A program made the position numbers and the translations under genes. A model generated the notes under the pieces. It had not been told where the DNA came from. It searched no databases and worked only from the letters and a program-made list of their open reading frames with translations. A DNA stretch of 64,000 nucleotides from Roseicella aerolata (GTDB taxonomy: Bacteria; Pseudomonadota; Alphaproteobacteria; Acetobacterales; Acetobacteraceae): the NCBI RefSeq assembly GCF_020523605.1, contig NZ_JAJAQI010000001.1:124001-188000 (forward strand). Reading direction: 5' to 3'. This document shows, piece after piece, positions 36,983-49,008 of the stretch; within the stretch, counting starts at the first letter, position 1; every line of letters begins with the position of its first letter.

Positions 36983-38119
36983 ATGGCACTCAACCCGCTC
37001 CGCACCCCCGCGCCCGGCCGTGCCGGCCGCCTGCTCCTGCGCGGGCTGCTCGGCGCCGCGCTGCTGGCCGCGCTGCTCGCGGCAGGGCATGCGCTGCTCT
37101 GGCGCTGGATGGGCAGCCAGCTGGAGGCCGGGTTCCGCGACTGGGCGGCGCAGCGCCGCGCCATGGGCTGGCGGGTGGAGCATGCCGCGCCCGCCCGCGG
37201 CGGCTGGCCCTTCGCCGCGACCCTGGCCCTGCCGCAATTCCGGCTGGAGGGGGGCGGCGCCACCCTGCCGGGGGGCATGGAATGGCAGGCGGACGCGCTG
37301 GTGCTGCGCCTCGCCCTGCCGCGGCTCGACCGGCTGGCAGTGGAGATGCCCGGACGGCACCGGCTCCGGCTCGGCGCGCTCGACCTGCCTTTCGCCGCCG
37401 ACCACCTGCTGGCCACCCTGCCGCTGGAGCGGGACGTGCTGCCGCGGGAGGCGCGGCTCACGGCGGAGCGGTTCAGGCTCGGCACCCCTGGCGGCGCGGT
37501 GGAAGCGCTGAGCGCGGAGCTGGAGATCGAGACGCGGATGACCGCGATCGAGGGCGAGCCGGCGGTCGCGCTGCGTCTTGCGGCCGGCGACATGCAGTTG
37601 CCGGCCGCGGCCGGGGCGGCGGTGGGCGTGCTCGGCCGGTCGGTGGAGAGCGCGCTGCTCGGCCTGGTGCTGACCGGGCCGGTGCCGCCCGGCCGCTTTC
37701 CGGCGGCCAAGGCGGAGGCCTGGCGGGATGGCGGCGGGACGCTGGAACTGCGGACCGCCTCGCTGCGCTGGGGACCGGTGGCCGGGACCGCGACGGCGAC
37801 GCTGACGCTGGACGAGGCGCTGCAGCCCATGGGGGCCGGGACGCTGCGGCTGGCCGGCGGCGGGGAGGCGCTGCAGGCCGCGGCGCAGGCCGGGCTGCTG
37901 AGCCGGCAGGCGGCCGCGACCGGACGGACGGTGCTGCGGCTGTTGAGCCGCGTGCCGGCCGAGGGCGGGCCGCCGCTGCTGGAAGTGCCGCTGGTGCTGG
38001 AGGAGCAGGTGCTGACGGCGTCCCGCGTGCCGCTGGCGATGCTGCCGCGCTGGAATTGGCCGGCAGCGCCGGTACCGCCGGAGGCGGGACAGGATCCGTC
38101 GCTGCCGGCGCGGGATTAG
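36983..38119 (+). CDS. DUF2125-like envelope protein
   Basis: A 378-residue protein with one N-terminal transmembrane helix (about residues 17-38), then a long soluble part rich in beta-strand-like repeats of hydrophobic and polar residues. GWRVEHAAPARGGWPFAA near residue 60 resembles the conserved start of the DUF2125 family of alphaproteobacteria. Likely anchored in the inner membrane with the bulk in the periplasm. ATG 36983 is used. Two palindromic repeat units begin three bases after its stop. Function unknown. Confidence 0.68.
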   Translation: MALNPLRTPAPGRAGRLLLRGLLGAALLAALLAAGHALLWRWMGSQLEAGFRDWAAQRRAMGWRVEHAAPARGGWPFAATLALPQFRLEGGGATLPGGMEWQADALVLRLALPRLDRLAVEMPGRHRLRLGALDLPFAADHLLATLPLERDVLPREARLTAERFRLGTPGGAVEALSAELEIETRMTAIEGEPAVALRLAAGDMQLPAAAGAAVGVLGRSVESALLGLVLTGPVPPGRFPAAKAEAWRDGGGTLELRTASLRWGPVAGTATATLTLDEALQPMGAGTLRLAGGGEALQAAAQAGLLSRQAAATGRTVLRLLSRVPAEGGPPLLEVPLVLEEQVLTASRVPLAMLPRWNWPAAPVPPEAGQDPSLPARD

Positions 38120-38121
38120 AG

Positions 38122-38225
38122 CGGATCGCGGAGGGGCGTGAACGCCCCGCAGCGTGAAGCTGCTCTACAAACATCGGTCTACAGCGGATCGCAGGAGGGC
38201 CTGAGCACCCCGGCGTGCCAATTCG
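38122..38225 (+). repeat. two copies of the palindromic repeat after the DUF2125-like gene
   Basis: The first unit has GATCGCGGAGG near 38124, the inverted repeat GGGGCG-TGAA-CGCCCC and the arm GCAGCGTGAA. A spacer (GCTGCTCTAC...) leads about 62 bases on to a second, diverged unit (GGATCGCAGGAGGGCCTGAG...GGCGTG). The whole ~105-base block aligns with the reverse complement of 54877-54980, spacer included. Confidence 0.85.
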
Positions 38226-38631
38226 ATTTGCCAATGGTGATCAGCAGTGGATCGCCGCAGCGTGGCAACGCCCGGAGGCGCGCCCCTGCTCTGTCCGATG
38301 ATCCGCTGTGGCCCCTTGTTTGCCGGGCGGCGTCACGCGCCCGGTCGTTCCCGCCCCTGGCGAGTTGCTCCGGTGATCAGGCGGGCAACTCCCCGCCGAG
38401 CCAGTGGCGCCTGACCTCGGCCCAGAGGCTGCAGGCGCCGCGATCCTCCCCGGCAACGGCCGCCCCGAACCGCGGATCGCTCCGGGACGCCGTTGCGCCT
38501 GGATGCGGCGTGCGGCGGGGCGCCTTTTCGGACGACACGTGCTGATCGAGGGCGACGGAAACCGGTGGGGACATGGCGGCGGCGACCTCCTGCATGGCCG
38601 GGCACCTTCGGATCGGGTGGTATTGGGCTGC
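38226..38631. other. gene-less stretch downstream of the repeats
   Basis: About 400 bases with no supported gene. Open frames are short and of low-complexity composition. A partial echo of the repeat (GTGGATCGCCGCAGCGTGGC) occurs near 38249 but lacks the central palindrome. Confidence 0.4.
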
Positions 38632-38820
38632 CTACCGGGCCTCGATATCGGCGAGGTCGCGCAGGTAGCGCTCTGCCTCGAATGCCTCGGCGAGGCAGGT
38701 CAGGACCTCCAGGCGGTCCCCGTCCGGGGTGCCGCTGTCAGGCTCGGAGGCAACGAGACGCCGGATCTCGAGGATCGCCCGCATGTACTCGGCTTCGGTC
38801 ACGACCTGCACGATCTGCAT
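38632..38820 (-). pseudogene. truncated HigA-like antitoxin
   Basis: A 62-residue frame from ATG 38820: MQIVQVVTEAEYMRAILEI..., then GTPDGDRLEVLTCLAEAFEA. This matches the N-terminal dimerisation region of HigA-type antitoxins, which normally continue into an XRE helix-turn-helix and run over about 110 residues. Here the frame stops after ERYLRDLADIEAR, so the DNA-binding half is missing. No HigB toxin is found on either side. It is probably a decayed or solitary antitoxin fragment; an independent small protein cannot be excluded. Confidence 0.55.
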
Positions 38821-39201
38821 GGGAGCCTTTGCTCGCAAAACAGGGGGTTGCAGGCCAAATTTCTACCTTTGGTCGAATGTGCGCGTCCAACATTCCGATA
38901 TGGCCTGCTGCAAGAGCTCAGCCACTGTGCTTTCGGCGCCGCACATGGCCTGCCGCGCGGCCGCGGCATGCCGATCCGGTGCTGGTGCCGTGGCTGGCGA
39001 GTTGTCGGCGAACCCGCATCCGCAGCACGGCGGGTCCATGCAGTCCTTTGTTGGCACATGGCATCGGAGACCATTGGCGAGTCCTTCCGGACGCATGCGT
39101 CGCAAACTGAATCGTTTCCATGCGGCGTAATGTATGCCATTCAGGTCATCGACCGTGCGTGGTGATGTCCGCACGGCGACTTTGCGCCCGAGAGGTTGCC
39201 C
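38821..39201. other. 381-base region with no recognisable gene
   Basis: Moderately AT-richer than its neighbours. Frames on both strands give Cys/His/Arg-rich translations with no family resemblance. It presumably carries the promoter of the downstream response regulator and perhaps remnants of the lost toxin-antitoxin partner. Confidence 0.4.
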
Positions 39202-39588
39202 GTGGCCTTGCAGATCATCCTGGCCGAGGACGAAGCATTGGTGGCGATGGCGCTGGCGGACTGCCTCGAGGCAGAGGGTCACCATGTCATCGTGGCGGGT
39301 GATGGCAGGAAGGCGCTGGAGGCAGCCCGGCGGCTCGATACCCTCGACCTGCTGATCACCGATCTGCGGATGCCCGATCTGGGCGGCGAGGGCCTGATCC
39401 AGGCGCTCTGGATGGAGCGGCCCGGCCTGCCCGTTCTCGTGGTCACCGGTTCCCCACCCCCGGGTGGCGCAGCGGCCTTGCGGCAGCAGGCGGGGAATGG
39501 CGGCCCCCTGCTCCTTCGGAACAAGCCGCTCGACTACAGCGCCCTTGCCCAGGCGGTGCAGCACGCCATCACGTCCACCGCGGCCTGA
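39202..39588 (+). CDS. single-domain response regulator (CheY-like)
   Basis: A 128-residue receiver domain without an output domain. The acidic pair is in IILAEDEALVAMAL, the phospho-acceptor Asp in LLITDLRMPD (about residue 53), the Thr/Ser switch in VLVVTGSPPP and the conserved Lys in LLLRNKPLD. GTG 39202 follows AGAGG with a six-base gap. No histidine kinase lies nearby. It may act as a phosphate shuttle or sink, or by protein contact. Confidence 0.87.
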   Translation: MALQIILAEDEALVAMALADCLEAEGHHVIVAGDGRKALEAARRLDTLDLLITDLRMPDLGGEGLIQALWMERPGLPVLVVTGSPPPGGAAALRQQAGNGGPLLLRNKPLDYSALAQAVQHAITSTAA

Positions 39589-39598
39589 AACCGGAACG

Positions 39599-39639
39599 CG
39601 CCTTGCCGCGCCACCAGGGCCGGGCGGCGCGGCAAGGCG
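39599..39639 (+). terminator. 14-bp stem after the response regulator
   Basis: CGCCTTGCCGCGCC (39599-39612) pairs perfectly with GGCGCGGCAAGGCG (39626-39639) over a 13-base loop, ten bases after the stop. Very stable, without a T tract. Confidence 0.65.
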
Positions 39640-39896
39640 GAGACGCCCCGGCAGCCATCACGCACGGGGGCGTTGACACGCCAGCCAGAGTCACGCCGAG
39701 AGCGATCCGCTATGCACTCCTCCCTGCCGATCCCTGCCTCGCGCAGGACAATTTCGTGGAACAGCGCGGCCCTGTTCTGATCAGCAGGGGATCGGCGGTG
39801 GTTACGGCATTGTCGGGGCGCGCAGATTGAAATCAGGGGTTGAATATGCGGGGGCATGTAACATAGTTTTGCGCTATTCCAGATCGGAAGCGCACC
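39640..39896 (+). promoter_or_regulatory. AT-richer spacer with a possible promoter for the 39.9-kb gene
   Basis: The stretch 39825-39880 is distinctly AT-richer. TTGAAT (39840-39845) and CATAGT (39862-39867) are 16 bases apart and could be a sigma70-like promoter for the genes at 39897 and 40263. The rest of the spacer holds nothing recognised. Confidence 0.3.
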
Positions 39897-40259
39897 ATGC
39901 GGCATGGCGTCGTTCTCCCCTTCACTGCGCAGCAGCGCCTCACCCGAGACGACCATGCGGGCTTGCAGCGCATCGCGGCAGCCTTCCCCGAGGCGCAGAT
40001 CGACATCCTGATCAGCCGGGATCGGCGGGAGATCGCCATCCTCGCCCTGGCCGGGCGCCATGTCTGGATCAGGCGAGAGGGGACCAGCCTGCAGGCCCGG
40101 GACGCCTCCAGTGGACGGCTTCTCGCCGAAGCGTCCTGCATCGGCGACCTGCTGGCCAGCGTGGAGCATGCGCTCCTGCCGGATGGAACGCCCGCCCGGG
40201 CCAGGGGGGGCGAGTTTCCCCACTCCACGCCGCCCGACCAATCCCCTGCCGGCGAATAG
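39897..40259 (+). CDS. small hypothetical protein between two response regulators
   Basis: A 120-residue soluble protein, not recognised. The core (residues ~15-95) alternates hydrophobic strands and charged turns (AQIDILISRDRREIAILALAG, interrupted here for length), and the last 25 residues are polar and probably disordered. ATG 39897 is preceded by GGAAG seven bases upstream. It ends three bases before the second response regulator and is probably co-transcribed with it, so a role in that pathway is plausible but unproven. Confidence 0.55.
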   Translation: MRHGVVLPFTAQQRLTRDDHAGLQRIAAAFPEAQIDILISRDRREIAILALAGRHVWIRREGTSLQARDASSGRLLAEASCIGDLLASVEHALLPDGTPARARGGEFPHSTPPDQSPAGE

Positions 40260-40262
40260 GCG

Positions 40263-40694
40263 ATGCACTCCGGTCATCAGCGCATGCCGGCTGCATCCGG
40301 GGCGACGCGGTCGGTCATCCTCATCGTGGAGGACGAGGCGATGCTGGCCTTGGAGCTTGAGCAGGTCCTGAGCGAAGGCGGCCATGAAGCGGTGCTGGCG
40401 GCCGACGGCGCCGGCGCCCTGGCCCGGGCCGCCGATCCGGGCCTGCGCCTCAGGGCCGCGGTGGTGGACCTCCACCTCCCCGGCAGCATGCCGGGGCGCG
40501 AGGTCATTCGCTGCCTCAGGATGCAATATCCCGGGCTGCCGGTGGTCGTGGTCACCGGCTATTCGCCGATGGCGCCGCAGGCGGACCTGCGCGGGCTCGG
40601 CGGGCCGACTGCGCGGCTCCAGAAACCCATCCAGCCCGCGCGGCTGCTGCAGCGCCTGGGCGACGCCATGACATCCACCAACGGCATCGCATGA
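40263..40694 (+). CDS. response regulator receiver domain protein
   Basis: A 143-residue single receiver domain with a ~16-residue N-terminal extension. The acidic pocket is VILIVEDEAMLALEL, the phospho-acceptor Asp in AAVVDLHLPG (about residue 69), then VVVVTGYSP and the Lys in LQKPIQ. This spacing is common in the stand-alone receivers linked to general stress or light-sensing kinases in alphaproteobacteria. No kinase is adjacent. It is 675 bases downstream of a second single-domain receiver, perhaps an ancient duplication. Confidence 0.85.
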   Translation: MHSGHQRMPAASGATRSVILIVEDEAMLALELEQVLSEGGHEAVLAADGAGALARAADPGLRLRAAVVDLHLPGSMPGREVIRCLRMQYPGLPVVVVTGYSPMAPQADLRGLGGPTARLQKPIQPARLLQRLGDAMTSTNGIA

Positions 40695-40804
40695 GGGCCG
40701 GCCCGCAGGCGCCGCAGGGGCACGGGCTGGTCTGGCTGATCCGTGAGAGGGCGAATGCCGCCCGCCGCGTTCCCCCCGCGCCCATCAGCAGCTAAGACCG
40801 ACGC

Positions 40805-42049
40805 GTGAGCCCACGTGACATCCCGGAGGGCGGCCCCGCCCCGCCGCCCCAGGTGGCGCCCATGCCCGGGCCGCCGGCCCGGCCCAAGCCCTCCATCTGG
40901 CTGCTGGTGGCGATGACGGGGCTCGGCCCCTTCACCATGCAGATGCTGATCCCGAGCCTGCCGGCCCTCGCGGTCGCGCTCGCGGTGCCCTACGCCACCA
41001 TCCAGCTCACGCTCACGCTCTTCCTGGCGGGCGTCGCCGCGGGGCAGCTCGTCTATGGCCCGCTCTCGGACCGCTACGGGCGGAAGCCGCTGCTGATGGG
41101 CGGGCTCGTGCTCTATCTGGTGGGCAGCGTCGCCGCGGTGCTGGCACCCTCCGCCGGCTGGCTGATCGCGGCGCGCATCGCCCAGGCGCTCGGCGGCTGC
41201 GCCGGCCTCGTGCTCGGCCGCGCCATGATCCGCGACAGCTACCCGCGGGAACGGGCGGCGGCGGTGCTCGGCTATGTCAGCACCGCCATGGCGGTCGCGC
41301 CCATGCTCTCGCCGCTCATCGGCGCGGTGCTGCAGGAGCATTTCGGCTGGCGCGCCAGCATGCTCGCCTGCCTGGTCTTCGGCCTGCCGCTGCTGCTGGC
41401 GGTGCGGGCCAGGCTGCCGGAGACGCTGGCCCAGCCGGCGCCGCTGCCGGGGCTCGGCGGGATGCTCGGCGCCTATCTGACATTGCTGCGCATCCCGGTC
41501 TTCCGGGCCTATTGCGCCATCACCGCCTGCGCGACCTCCATGTTCTTCGCCTTCGCCGCCGGCGGGCCGATGGTGGTGGTGCAGGGCCTTGGCCATACCG
41601 CGACGACCTATGCGGTCGCGATGATGGCGATCTCGGTCGGCTGGAGCAGCGGGACCTTCACCGCGGCACGGCTGGTGCAGCGGCTCGGCACCTCGCGCAT
41701 GCTGCGCTTCGGGGCCGTGCTGACCACGATCGGCGGCCTCGCCGCGCTGCTGCTGCCGCTGCTGGCCCCGTCGGGCCTCGTCCTGTTCTTCCTGCCCATG
41801 GCGGTGGTCGCGCTCGGCAACGGCATGACCCAGCCGAGCGCGATCGCCGCCGCGGTCAGCGTGCGGCCGCAACTGGCCGGCACCGCCTCCGGCCTCGTCG
41901 GCGCGCTGCAGATGGGGGCGGGCGCGCTGGCGACGGTGCTGGCCGGCGTGACCGAGGGCGGGGCGGGGATCGCCACCGGCGCCTGGATGCTGGCGGGCGC
42001 GCTCGGCGCGCAGCTGGCGCTGCATGTCGCGCGGCGGCACGGGGGATAG
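40805..42049 (+). CDS. Bcr/CflA-type MFS drug exporter
   Basis: A 414-residue major facilitator with 12 predicted helices. The loop 2-3 motif GPLSDRYGRKPLL and the Bcr/CflA-like N-terminal TMQMLIPSLPALA support the DHA1 subfamily, which exports drugs such as bicyclomycin or chloramphenicol by proton antiport. The true substrate is unknown. GTG 40805 gives a ~30-residue Pro-rich N-terminus; an ATG at 40862 is a shorter alternative that keeps all helices. Transcribed alone. Confidence 0.88.
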   Translation: MSPRDIPEGGPAPPPQVAPMPGPPARPKPSIWLLVAMTGLGPFTMQMLIPSLPALAVALAVPYATIQLTLTLFLAGVAAGQLVYGPLSDRYGRKPLLMGGLVLYLVGSVAAVLAPSAGWLIAARIAQALGGCAGLVLGRAMIRDSYPRERAAAVLGYVSTAMAVAPMLSPLIGAVLQEHFGWRASMLACLVFGLPLLLAVRARLPETLAQPAPLPGLGGMLGAYLTLLRIPVFRAYCAITACATSMFFAFAAGGPMVVVQGLGHTATTYAVAMMAISVGWSSGTFTAARLVQRLGTSRMLRFGAVLTTIGGLAALLLPLLAPSGLVLFFLPMAVVALGNGMTQPSAIAAAVSVRPQLAGTASGLVGALQMGAGALATVLAGVTEGGAGIATGAWMLAGALGAQLALHVARRHGG

Positions 42050-42091
42050 GGTGGGGCGCCGCCGGGCGTGCGGGCCCGGCCGTGTGCTTCC

Positions 42092-42125
42092 ATGCGCCGG
42101 GCAATGACATGCGCCGGGCAATGAC
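42092..42125 (+). repeat. exact 17-bp tandem duplication
   Basis: ATGCGCCGGGCAATGAC occurs twice head to tail (42092-42108 and 42109-42125), followed by a third partial CGCGCCGG. It is in the intergenic region after the MFS gene. Confidence 0.8.
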
Positions 42126-42205
42126 CCGCGCCGGATTGGCTTCCGCCTCCCGACACGATCCGCCGCTGGCGGGCACGGCAGGGCCGGTGCTCCGCAGGGG
42201 CGCCC

Positions 42206-42415
42206 TCAGGCGCCGAGGCGTGCGCCCGCCTTCAGCTCGTCGAAGCCCTCGCGCCGGGCCTCATGGTCGACCCCCAGGTTGACCATGAGCAGGACGGACA
42301 GGCCGAGGAAAAAGGGCGGCAGGGGGGATCTCCAGGTTGATGTTCCTCCCCTCTCTCTCTCCTGTATCGCGCCGCACAAAAGGCGGTTTGCAAGGGATTC
42401 CGCGCCGCTCACCAC
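42206..42415 (-). CDS. possible small membrane protein
   Basis: A 69-codon frame starting at GTG 42415, ten bases after the ABC ATPase stop on the same strand. It has one hydrophobic segment ([18 protein letters not shown]) followed by a charged tail ([15 protein letters not shown]). The composition is less biased than random frames here, but there is no clear ribosome site and no family match. It could equally be noncoding. Confidence 0.25.
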   Translation of the reverse strand: MVSGAESLANRLLCGAIQERERGGTSTWRSPLPPFFLGLSVLLMVNLGVDHEARREGFDELKAGARLGA

Positions 42416-42424
42416 ATCCTTCCG

Positions 42425-44392
<1,968 letters not shown>

Positions 44393-44396
<4 letters not shown>

Positions 44397-45745
44397 GGCG
44401 AGGCCGGCCGCACCCGGCCGCCTTCCCGCAGCCCGGCCGCGGCGGTGGCGGGGATGACCAGGTCGCCTTCCCGCAGCCCCTCCAGCACCTCGACGCCGCG
44501 GCGGCCCTGCAGGCCGATCCGCACGGGCTGGCGCTGCGCCCGGCCTTCCGCCACGCGCATCACCTCGGCCTGCCCGCCCGCTCCCTCCAGCAGGGCCGCC
44601 GCCGGCAGGATCAGCGCATCCGGCCGCTCGGCCACGGCGATGTCGACCGAGACGGTCATGTCCTGCCGCAGGAAGTCCGGCGGCTCCGGCACGCGCAGCC
44701 GCACCTCCACCGCCGCGCGCTGCGGATCGACGCCGGGATTGACGTAGCTGAGGACGGCCGGGAAGGGCCGGTCGGGGAAGGCATCGGCCGAGACCACCGC
44801 CTGCTGCCCGGGCGCGATGCGGCCGAGATTGCGTTCATCGAGCTGGATGATGACCTCCGTCACCCCGGCGGGGGAGAGGACCATCAGCACCTTGCCCGGC
44901 TGCACCACATCGCCCGGCTCGACATCCCGGCGGATCAGCGTGCCCGCCACCGGCGCCTCGATCCGCGCATAGGCCAGCCGCGCCCTTGCGGCGGCCAGCG
45001 TCGCCCGGGCCTGGCGCAGCGCCGTTTCGGCCAGCGCGGTCTCGGTCCCGCCGGGGCGGTTGTTCTCCACCTGCAGCCGCGCCCCGCGGGCCACGGCCTC
45101 GGCCACGGAAAGCGCGCGCTGCGCTTCGTCGAGCTGCGCCTGGGTGGCGACGCGGCCGGCATGCAGCCGTTCGGTGCGGCTGTAGCTCTGCCGGGCGTTG
45201 TCGAGGATCGCCTCCGCCTGGCGGAGGGACTGTTCGGCGGCGGGCAGGGTCAGGTCGCGGATCTGGCGGATCCGCGCCTCGGCCTGGGCCAACGCCGCCT
45301 CGGCCTGCTCGGTCGTCGCCCGCGCCTCCCGGTCGTCGAGGGCGATCAGGAGCTGGCCGGCCTGCACCGCCTGGCCGCGTTCCACCGGGATGGCGGCGAC
45401 AGTGCCGGCGATCTGGGTGCCGATGCTGATGCGGTGCGGGTTTTCCACCCGGCCGGTGGCGACCACGCTTTGCACCAGCCGGCCGCGGATCACCGGCTCG
45501 GCCGGTATCACGGGGCCGAGCAGGCCAGGCATGGCGGCATAGCCGGCGCCGAGCAGCAGGAGCAGGCCGAGCAGCCAGCCGCGCCAGCGCCGGGCGCGCG
45601 GCGCGCGGCGGGGCGCGGCTGCCGGCAGGGCAGGGGGCGCGGTGCCGCCGGGCAGCGGGACCGGCAGCTGCGCCGCATCGGCCGGCGCCGTCCCCTGCGC
45701 TTCGGGGCCTGCCCCGGTCTTCGGGTCAGCTTCGGGAATGGGCAT
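44393..45745 (-). CDS. HlyD/MacA-family periplasmic adaptor
   Basis: A 450-residue membrane-fusion protein. After a ~50-residue Pro/Ala-rich cytoplasmic part comes a transmembrane helix (GWLLGLLLLLGAGYAAM). The biotinyl-lipoyl halves lie at about 90-130 and 255-290, flanking a long alpha-helical hairpin rich in Ala, Gln, Glu and Arg. The beta-barrel and membrane-proximal domains follow. It should link the MacB-type permease to an outer-membrane channel. ATG 45745 is chosen because upstream codons lose coding character; a longer start at 45826 is possible. Confidence 0.9.
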
Positions 45746-46594
45746 CAAGCGTCGACCTGGCTCCGTGCGCGGGATGTCGGCGGCATCCCCGCCTTCTTGA
45801 AGGGCGCGCGGGGGCGGGGGCGCCATGAGCGAGGTCAAAGGCGCGCGGTGTTTCGTTCTGCTGGAGTGGCGAATTGAGTTCCGATCCCCCTGGCGTGAGA
45901 TCGTCAAAGCTGTGCGGCCCGCGCCCGGGAGCGTGGCGTCGGGAACGGTGCTGCGGGCCTGGACGGCCGGCCGGACGCTGAACGGGCGGCTGCTGAAGCC
46001 GCTGATGTTGTAGTGGCGGCGAAGGTGTGAGGGCGGCGCGCCGGTCGGCAAACTGCCGGTGCGGCCATCCAATCACGGCGGACACCGCCCGCTGGTCACC
46101 ATGCATGCTGGCGTAGCGGCAGCAGTGCACGGCTTCTGTCCGGCCGCAGGCGCGTGGCCGGCGTGACGCCACGCGGACCGAGGAATCGCTTTGAGTGACC
46201 TTCCAGAACTGTTCTGACGCCTCCATTTTGGTGTCGTGAGCGGGAGCGCGACGCGTTCCTGACCTGGACTTATGCTCGCAGGGGCGGGGCTCACCCTAGG
46301 TCCCGCCCCTTCACGCTCGGCATGTCCCGCAAGCCTAGACACATGAGCATGGGAAAGTCGGCAACAAAGGTTGGGCGCACCGATTGTCGCTTTTGGTGGG
46401 CTGATCAACGCTTCAGCGGTCGGAAGGAGGCGCTCGCCATCGGCGCGTTCCTGAAGGCGGACACCGCCTGCTTCGCAGGGCCGATATCATTCGTTTGAAC
46501 CATCCAAGCCTGTTTCTGGCCGGTCCGGCCGGCGGCTACTGCAAGGGGCCAGGGGGCAACCCCCCGGCCCTTTCCGTTTCCACCCCCACCCACC
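45746..46594. other. about 850 bases without a recognisable gene, lower GC, with hairpins
   Basis: Visibly lower in GC than flanking genes, and no frame on either strand gives a convincing protein. Structures seen: AGGGGCGGG (46280-46288) with CCCGCCCCT (46302-46310), and a GC-rich hairpin at 46543-46573 followed by TTTCCGTTTCC. Translated fragments such as DIGPAKQAVSAFRNAPM (minus, near 46430-46495) look vaguely gene-like and may be decay products of a mobile or accessory gene; I could not name one. Confidence 0.4.
46543..46573 (+). terminator. GC-rich hairpin with pyrimidine tail upstream of dnaK
   Basis: AAGGGGCC-A-GGGGG pairs with CCCCC-C-GGCC-CTTT across a CAA loop (one A/C mismatch, one G-T pair), followed by TCCGTTTC. 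It would insulate dnaK from upstream plus-strand transcription. Confidence 0.45.
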
Positions 46595-46625
46595 CCCTTG
46601 TCCCCGCCCCTTCCGCTCAATACAT
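46595..46625 (+). promoter_or_regulatory. possible heat-shock (sigma32-like) promoter of dnaK
   Basis: CCCTTGTCC (from 46595) and CAATACATC (46618-46626) with about 17 bases between resemble the CTTG...CCCATNT pattern used by RpoH in alphaproteobacteria. No CIRCE inverted repeat was seen before dnaK. The match is imperfect. Confidence 0.3.
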
Positions 46626-46753
46626 CCCCGGTCGAGACGGCCCGCCCGGCCGGGCGGGACCGGACCCACCACACCACCCCATCCGTCAGAGGACGGGGGC
46701 AGGCGCGGCGCCATCGCGGGCCGCCCCTGCCTGCCACGAAGGAGCGTTAACGG

Positions 46754-48694
<1,941 letters not shown>

Positions 48695-49008
48695 CACGGC
48701 GGGCGGACCGATGACCGGAAAGGCCGCATGGCCCGGTGGTCTGAATCGGTCCGCCCGGTGAGGGCGGCCGGATGAGATGCGGCGCCCGGCGGTCGCCGCC
48801 CCGGTCCTCGGGCCGGGGCGGCGGGGCCGGGCGCCGCGCTGTCCGGGGCATGGCCGGAGCCGATGGCCGGAGGGCGGAACCGCCCGGAGGCAGGGATCGG
48901 CCCGGATGAGGCACATCTGCGCCCCCTGCGAGGGGCATGGCCGCCTGCGGCCCGGGACATGCAATTTTCCGGGATGGCGCTGGCGGGTCCGTGATACAGG
49001 GCTCGGTT
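48695..49008 (+). promoter_or_regulatory. dnaK-dnaJ spacer with a 13-bp stem-loop
   Basis: 314 bases without a gene. CGGGCGGACCGAT (48700-48712) pairs perfectly with ATCGGTCCGCCCG (48745-48757); the 32-base loop can form an inner GGCC-GCAT-GGCC hairpin. It starts five bases after the dnaK stop and lacks a T tract. It could act as a partial terminator or 3' stabiliser keeping dnaJ below dnaK, as known in other bacteria. Confidence 0.6.

Noticed and set aside
38863-39190. HigB toxin partner for the HigA-like fragment
   Set aside because: None of the frames on either strand here shows HigB-like sequence.
45726-46226. 166-codon minus-strand frame upstream of the HlyD-type gene
   Set aside because: No family match, low-complexity Arg/Pro/Ser content and no ribosome site; treated as noncoding.
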